A stretch of DNA of 64,000 bases from Symsagittifera roscoffensis. Taxonomy: Eukaryota > Xenacoelomorpha > Acoela > Convolutidae. The position numbers were made by a program, and so were the translations under genes. The notes beneath the pieces were generated by a model, which saw nothing but the letters and a program-made list of their open reading frames with translations, was not told the DNA's origin and searched no databases. Location: the NCBI RefSeq assembly GCF_963678635.1, contig NC_087063.1:34508540-34572539 (forward strand). Reading direction: 5' to 3'. This document shows positions 58,690-64,000 of this stretch, one piece after another. The first letter of the stretch is position 1; each line of letters opens with the position of its first letter.

Positions 58690-59000
58690 TGTTTCTTTGT
58701 TTGTTCATCTTTATTTATTTAATTATCTGTTCTTCTATTTATTTAATTATGTTTAGTTTGCTTATATTTATTTATAATTTATGTATGTACATATTTATTT
58801 TTGTTTATTTTTATCACGTGTTTTGTTTATTTATTTAATTATTCTTTCTTTCATTTAGTTTTGCTTTTATTATTTCTGTGTGTGTATTTATTTAATTTAT
58901 TTATTTTCATTTATTTATATTATGGGTCTGTTTGTTTGGTTATTTGTTCATATATATTTTTTCATGTCTATTTAATTATTTGTACATTTCACTTTTGCTT

Positions 59001-59031
<31 letters not shown>

Positions 59032-59309
59032 TGTATTTATTTATGTATTTATTTATTTATTTATGTATTGATTTATTTTTTTATTGCTTATTTATTTATC
59101 AGGTGTGTTTTGTTTATTTGTTGATATTTATTTCTATATTTATTTAATTATTCTTTCTTTCATTTAGTTTTGCTTTTATTATTTATGTATGTGTATTTAT
59201 TTCATTTATTTATTTTCATTTATTCATATTATGGGTCTGTTTGTTTGGTTATTTGTTCATATATATTTTTTCATGTCTATTTAATTATTTGTACATTTCA
59301 CTTTTGCTT

Positions 59310-59340
<31 letters not shown>

Positions 59341-59440
59341 TGTATTCATTTATGTATTTATTTATTTATTTATGTATTGATTTATTTTTTTATTGCTTAT
59401 TTATTTATCAGGTGTGTTTTGTTTATTTGTTGATATTTGG
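58690..59440. repeat. TTTA-rich microsatellite block, tandemly duplicated (about 309-bp unit)
   Basis: A run of TATTTATT words in which a 309-bp unit is repeated head to tail: TATGGGTCTGTTTGTTTGG occurs near 58920 and again near 59230, and CAGGTGTGTTTTGTTTATTTG near 59100 and 59410. The apparent proteins are artefacts of the repeat. Confidence 0.85.
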
Positions 59441-59965
59441 ATATTGTTATGGATCGTTTGAGAAATCGAATGGCGTCCGTTTAAATTTGACGTTCCGTAA
59501 TCAGTTTGACGCTGAACGTTGAAGTTTTATGTCAATTTTATTACTTGCCGGTTTTTGAAGGTTGAATTTGAACTTGATTTTGTGGAATACTTAACTGATA
59601 TCTTTACCTGATTGAAGTTTTGTTCATGAATACCAACATTGGTACATTTTTCAGATCTGTGTCATGTCTTTGCAAGTATTTTTTTTGTTTTTTGGATTTG
59701 TTTTTCGGATTGTTTTACTGCTACATACTGTCAATTCTGAGACTGCTTCACAATTTCTCAAAATAATAAGACTAATAGCTTTTTTTCATTTTAGCTCTTT
59801 CTTGTAAGTATATATGTAAGTACGATTTTTAGTTATTCCGGAGACCCATATGAGTCTACATGCCAATTTATACGATTGGCCGATTGAAACGACAGGAGGC
59901 GTTTTGCTACACATACAAACACAATCTTTTGTATTTTATTATAGCTATAGAAATTGATCTACAAT

Positions 59966-60856
59966 GCGTAAGTACGACATTTAGTTCTACGATTGTTTTT
60001 TCAGGTCCTTTGTCAATATTTCAGGCTCTTTGTCAATATAGCAAAATTTTGGTGTATATATGTGTTAGTAAGATTTTTAGTTCTACAACGTTTATTCAGG
60101 CTCTTTGTCGATATAGCAAAATATTGGTGTATACATGTGTTAGTACGATTTTAGCTCTAGAATTGTTATTTCAGGCTCTTCGTCAATATAGCAATATTTT
60201 AGCGTATACATGTGTTAGTACCATTTTTAGTTCTCGAACTGTTATTTTATGATCTATGTCAATATATCAAAATTTTAGTGTATACATGTGTTATTACGAT
60301 TTTTAGTTCTCGAACTGTTATTTCATGATCTTTGTCAATATATCAAAATTTTATTGTATACATGTGTTAGTACCATTTTTAGTTCTCGAACTGTTATTCC
60401 ATGATCTTTGTCAATATAGCAAAATTTTGTTGTATACATGTGTCTGTACGATTTTTAGCTCTAGAACTGTTATTCCATGATCTTTGTCAATATAGCAAAA
60501 ATTTGACGTATACATGTGTTAGTACGATTTTTAGCTCTCGAACTGTTATTTCATGATCTTTGCCAATATAGCAAAATTTTGGTGTATACATGTGTTCGTA
60601 CGATTTTTAGCTCACAAACTGTTATTTCAGGCTCTTTGTCAATATAGTAAAATTTTGGTGTATACATGTGTTAGTACGATTTTTAGTTCTAGAAGTGTTA
60701 TTTTATGATCTTCGTTGATATATCAAAAATTTAACCTATACATGTGTTAGTACGATTTTTAGTTCTAGAACTGTTATTTCAGGCTCTTTCTCGATATAGC
60801 AAAATTTTGGTGTATACATGTATTAGTACGATTTTTTGTTCTAGAACTGTTATTCT
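59966..60856. repeat. 76-bp minisatellite, about 12 units
   Basis: TGTGTTAGTACGATTTTTAG-type starts occur at 60061, 60137, 60211, 60287, 60363, 60439, 60515, 60591, 60667, 60743 and 60819, a strict 74-76 base period. A unit also holds CTGTTATTTCAGGCTCTTTG and CAATATAGCAAAATTTTGGT. Two subtypes alternate (CAGGCTC and CATGATC). Not coding. Confidence 0.93.
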
Positions 60857-60859
60857 TCA

Positions 60860-63460
60860 ATTATTAGTTGTTCAAGTTGTTTGGTTTTTGCTTCAGTTTC
60901 TATGCCTTCGGTGTATTGCGCGTAGCGCCTATGTTTAAAATAATCTGGATATTTCAAATTTTTTTTGCATGTATCTTTATGATGTCTCAGTCAACTTCTC
61001 GAGACATTTGATTATTTAGTCTTCTTTTGTAAAAGTCTGACTGAGCACGAAACGAGCAAAATTAATTAAAACATAGTTTGAAAACCCCTAAAACAAAATT
61101 AACCTAATAATAAAAAGTAATCAAACGGAAAAAACAACTGTGCGTTTCCATTAAAGGTGAGAATTTACTTTCCGATTAGACTGCGTAGGACTAAATCGAA
61201 TTATATCAACCTTGAAAGGTAACTTCAATTTTTTGTTTGTGCGCTGAGACAACAAAATTCTCGGAAATATTAAGGTTTTATTCTAAGCTAATATTTATAG
61301 AATAATTAAAGATCATAAAAAAGTGTGCACTAATTTGGCCACTTTTTCGCCAATTTTGCCAATTTGGCCAATTTGGCCCATTTTCAATTTTTGAATGTCT
61401 TTCTTTTTTTTATTGTTTCGATGCTAATTTCATGTTACAAAATATTTTCAGCATGCTATATATCTTTAGTCTCAACTTTGTTAACAAAGTTTCAATTAAA
61501 CGTCAAATCACTTTTTGTGAAACCGTCAAGCGTTTTTTTGAGGCTTGTCATTACTGACAAGTAGCGCGGCCCAGCACGTAACTTCATAAACGTGTCAATC
61601 ATTTGGCAATGTTTCATTTGAAATCCCAGTTGTAATCATCACTACCACACTAACGCATATATTGCTCCAATACTTGTGGTGAGATACAGGTACCTTTGGT
61701 AATTATTGAAGTGTTCATTTTAAAAGATTCTGGATTGTGTACCCCCTGTGGCTTCCAATTTACCAGAGCAGTCCGATGTTTTTTGCAGAAATCAAAATAT
61801 CAACATAGAATGCATAGCCCTACTGCTAGAGCGAGAGTTTCCATTTCAGTTTTGTTCAGTTTGCAAATTCTTTCCAGATGATCTTTTCAAGAAATTGAGA
61901 TGCACTTACTTGTATACTTTCGAACAATTTTTTTGCAATTTTTTTTGTTTTTTTTTTCTCTAAGAAAACTCTCTCAATGTGCAACCATTGAGAAATTATG
62001 AAAAGTTAACTATAAAAGAATCTGCCAACAAAATTTCAATATTAGGCATTTTAAGGGTCAATCAAAGTCCGTGTTGAAGTCATCATAAACACACTAATAT
62101 GTTGTTTATTTTGATGCTAGTGGTTTTTTAAGCGTCCACTAATTGGATAATAATTACGAAATAGTGACTCCGATTTAACCGTATTCGGTTTTCTTTTCTT
62201 CCTTTGATTTTTTCAAGGGCTTGCCTTGCAACACAACATGAGCGGTTATCTGACTCTCAAACACTATTTTCAATTGATTACCTTTTTCTTATCAAAACTA
62301 TCCCATGTGGTAGCACTCAGGAAAACAGCATGAACAATTTTTAGACCTTTTTTTAAATCTGAAATTTCGAAACTTCTATTTGGTGCAAGTAAATGATGCT
62401 CTCTGTTACTAATCAGTATTTGTAATCACGATTCAGTTCTTATTAAACTACAAAACAATAAGATTAAATTTTTTGCTTTAAATGTCTCCTAAAAATGTGT
62501 TTACCAATTGCTGCGATCTATCATGGTTCTGGCAGGTTTTTTCGAGAAAACTAAGTCTCGTCAGTGCATTAAAAAGTAAAGATTTGGAAAACTTGTCAAA
62601 CAATTTTTGTATAAGGAAAGATCAAAATCACGAAATTTATCCAATAAAAATCATAAGGCTCGAATTCAACCAAGCTTCCATTCGGATTTCTCATTACTTC
62701 TTTTGTGTGGCTTTTTTGAGGTTTAATAACTTTCAATTTTCTTTATTAAAGATTGCTTCCAGCTGAGTTTTAGTATTTCGCAGCTTTATCCCAATGTGAA
62801 CACATACTTACTTCTAAAAACATCGCGTGTGAATGATTTTGGCTTCTCTTCATTAATACGAAGTGCTTTGATTTTTTTAAACTAAAAGCAGGTGGACGCC
62901 TGGGTAAATAACTTCCAGTTAAAATACTACTTCTAATTTTTTTTACCACACTAGAGTTTGTTGACCAACAGGATAATCCTGTTTTTGTTGATCATCAATT
63001 CTTATGGTGCAATGCCTGGCAGATTCGTCGATTTAAATGGATTTGGATCCTCAAAAGCTCCATTCATGCACCAGCTTGGGTTTAATTTCAAATGAAAAAG
63101 AAATTAACAAGGTCACACAAGTCTTCAGTTTTTGCGTCATGAACGATAATTGCGTAAGGTTGATTTCCTCGCAAAAGAATAATCAACATAGTCAGCGTAC
63201 CCTTACTAATAATGCTAAACTATTTCTATATCATCATTGTTTGAGCTGTTACTTCTTTCTCCACAACAATATTTTTTTTATAGTGTAATCAGTAAATTAT
63301 CTATTTGGTTCATTTTTTCAACATTTTGTTTCGTTTAGGTCCACGTTTTACATTACTAGCAGAGTCTGCACATAGCTAGCCAATTTCTCTTCATTGTAAA
63401 ACATCCGTAAATAATTCTCTAGGGTAAGAAATCATGGTCTGAGCCAAGACTCCTCCACTT
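60860..63460. other. AT-rich intergenic stretch without a recognised gene
   Basis: Short frames here have no family resemblance. A GCCAATTTTGCCAATTTGGCCAATTTGG triplication lies at about 61350-61378. The pieces at 61620-61700 and 62050-62110 resemble 58020-58120. Nothing else is supported. Confidence 0.4.
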
Positions 63461-63464
63461 GGTC

Positions 63465-64000
63465 CTTGTGCCTCGGAAGCACACACTGGAAGCACGGAGC
63501 ACGGCAAAAGACAGCCGGCACTTCACCCAGTTCATAGATTTACTATAGGGTTTCTCCAACTTGGTAGATAATGCTTCTCATATTCTCCGAAGGAAACTTG
63601 CAAATTCTGGAGCAAGCATCCCATCAACAGACACGACAAGAGGAGTGGAAGACATATGTCTTTCCTGACACGCGTCTGAATATTTTGTCTTCTTCTCAAC
63701 CTCTGCTGAGTGCAAAACACTCATGGGGCTTCTGTTCTGATAAAAGATGGCGTCGGTGTCAGAGACACGAATATCAAAAGACGCTCCTCCCTGTCTAACA
63801 TAAACACCACGACAAAACAAATCTGCAATTGATGCGGGTGTCTCATCTTGCGGGTTGTGTTCTCTAATAACAAGCTCTCTCTTTACATCCTTCCACACTA
63901 GAGAAGCTAAGTCGTCTACTGACTGGCAACTATCACAAAAAGTTGGCGAAGCGATCAAGTTTTTGTTATACCGTACACTCAATGCATCCCGAAACTCCAC
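63465..64000 (-). mobile_element. C-terminal part of an RT-bearing retroelement (LINE-like), cut by the window edge
   Basis: The minus strand encodes EFRDALSVRYNKNLIASPTFCD, a stretch with DVKRELVIREHN, ASFDIRVSDTDAIFYQNRSP, VVSVDGMLAPEFASFLRR, and, nearer its end, KLEKPYSKSMNWVKCRLSFAVLRAS. These match, in order, the domain following the RT in the element at 14940-15950 (FRNALCLRY; DVRFTHPNAP; TMNYIRKKLSF). It continues beyond base 64000, so the RT, if present, lies outside. It is broken in at least one place but less eroded than the copy at 15 kb. Confidence 0.68.

Noticed and set aside
58644-59522. Overlapping frames rich in Leu, Phe, Tyr and Ile
   Set aside because: Pure translation of TTTA repeats; not a membrane protein gene.
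59860-60252. 130-codon + strand frame with repeated SKILVYTCVS units
   Set aside because: By-product of the 76-bp minisatellite, whose length is not a multiple of three, so the frame shifts each unit.
1-64000. CRISPR array, bacterial operon or plasmid features
   Set aside because: Spliced genes, introns and transposon content are clearly eukaryotic; no spaced direct repeats of CRISPR type are present.

Overview
This is an AT-rich, intron-rich animal (metazoan) genome segment. It carries two host genes on the + strand, each split into small exons with standard GT-AG junctions whose phases agree. Both are embedded in a dense mix of transposon-derived repeats. A Cys-loop receptor, a secreted protein with a VWA domain, abundant MITEs, tRNA-like repeats and RT-bearing retroelement pieces fit an invertebrate, probably marine. 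I cannot fix the phylum from sequence alone.

Region 1 (about 0.2-12.2 kb) is a co-oriented, purine-rich, GC-richer coding block unlike its surroundings. It encodes a coiled-coil protein, a Gag-like protein with two zinc knuckles, and a long downstream region that includes a GDSL/SGNH hydrolase domain with all its motif blocks. I see no reverse transcriptase, integrase or LTR. I treat it as a broken virus-like element of unassigned family; it is the strangest object in the window. Older retroelement fossils follow: a Gag piece on the minus strand at 13.3-14.6 kb and the C-terminal part of an RT-bearing element at 14.9-15.95 kb. A short MITE with a perfect 8-bp target duplication sits at 16.9 kb.

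Region 2 (18.2-27.6 kb) is a complete nine-exon Cys-loop ligand-gated ion channel subunit: 462 residues, nicotinic-like, non-alpha, probably cation-selective. Its long introns hold a LINE RT fragment, tRNA-like repeats, MITEs and a decayed hAT-like transposase.

Region 3 (35.98-53.2 kb) is a second gene, of which I resolve ten exons; the first coding exon is not found. It encodes a secreted protein with a lysozyme-like domain that lacks the expected catalytic Glu, a VWA domain with a complete MIDAS, a mucin-like Ser/Thr stretch, Pro/Trp-rich repeats and basic cleavage-like sites. Its introns and 5' flank hold two related MITE families with 8-bp target duplications and poly-C/poly-G arms, several foldback elements, a recent 1.8-kb tandem duplication and a CpG-rich degenerate repeat.

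Region 4 (53.3-64 kb) has no gene that I can support. It holds dispersed repeats, a duplicated TTTA-rich microsatellite block, a 76-bp minisatellite with about twelve units, and at the right edge a minus-strand copy of the same RT-bearing element family seen at 15 kb.
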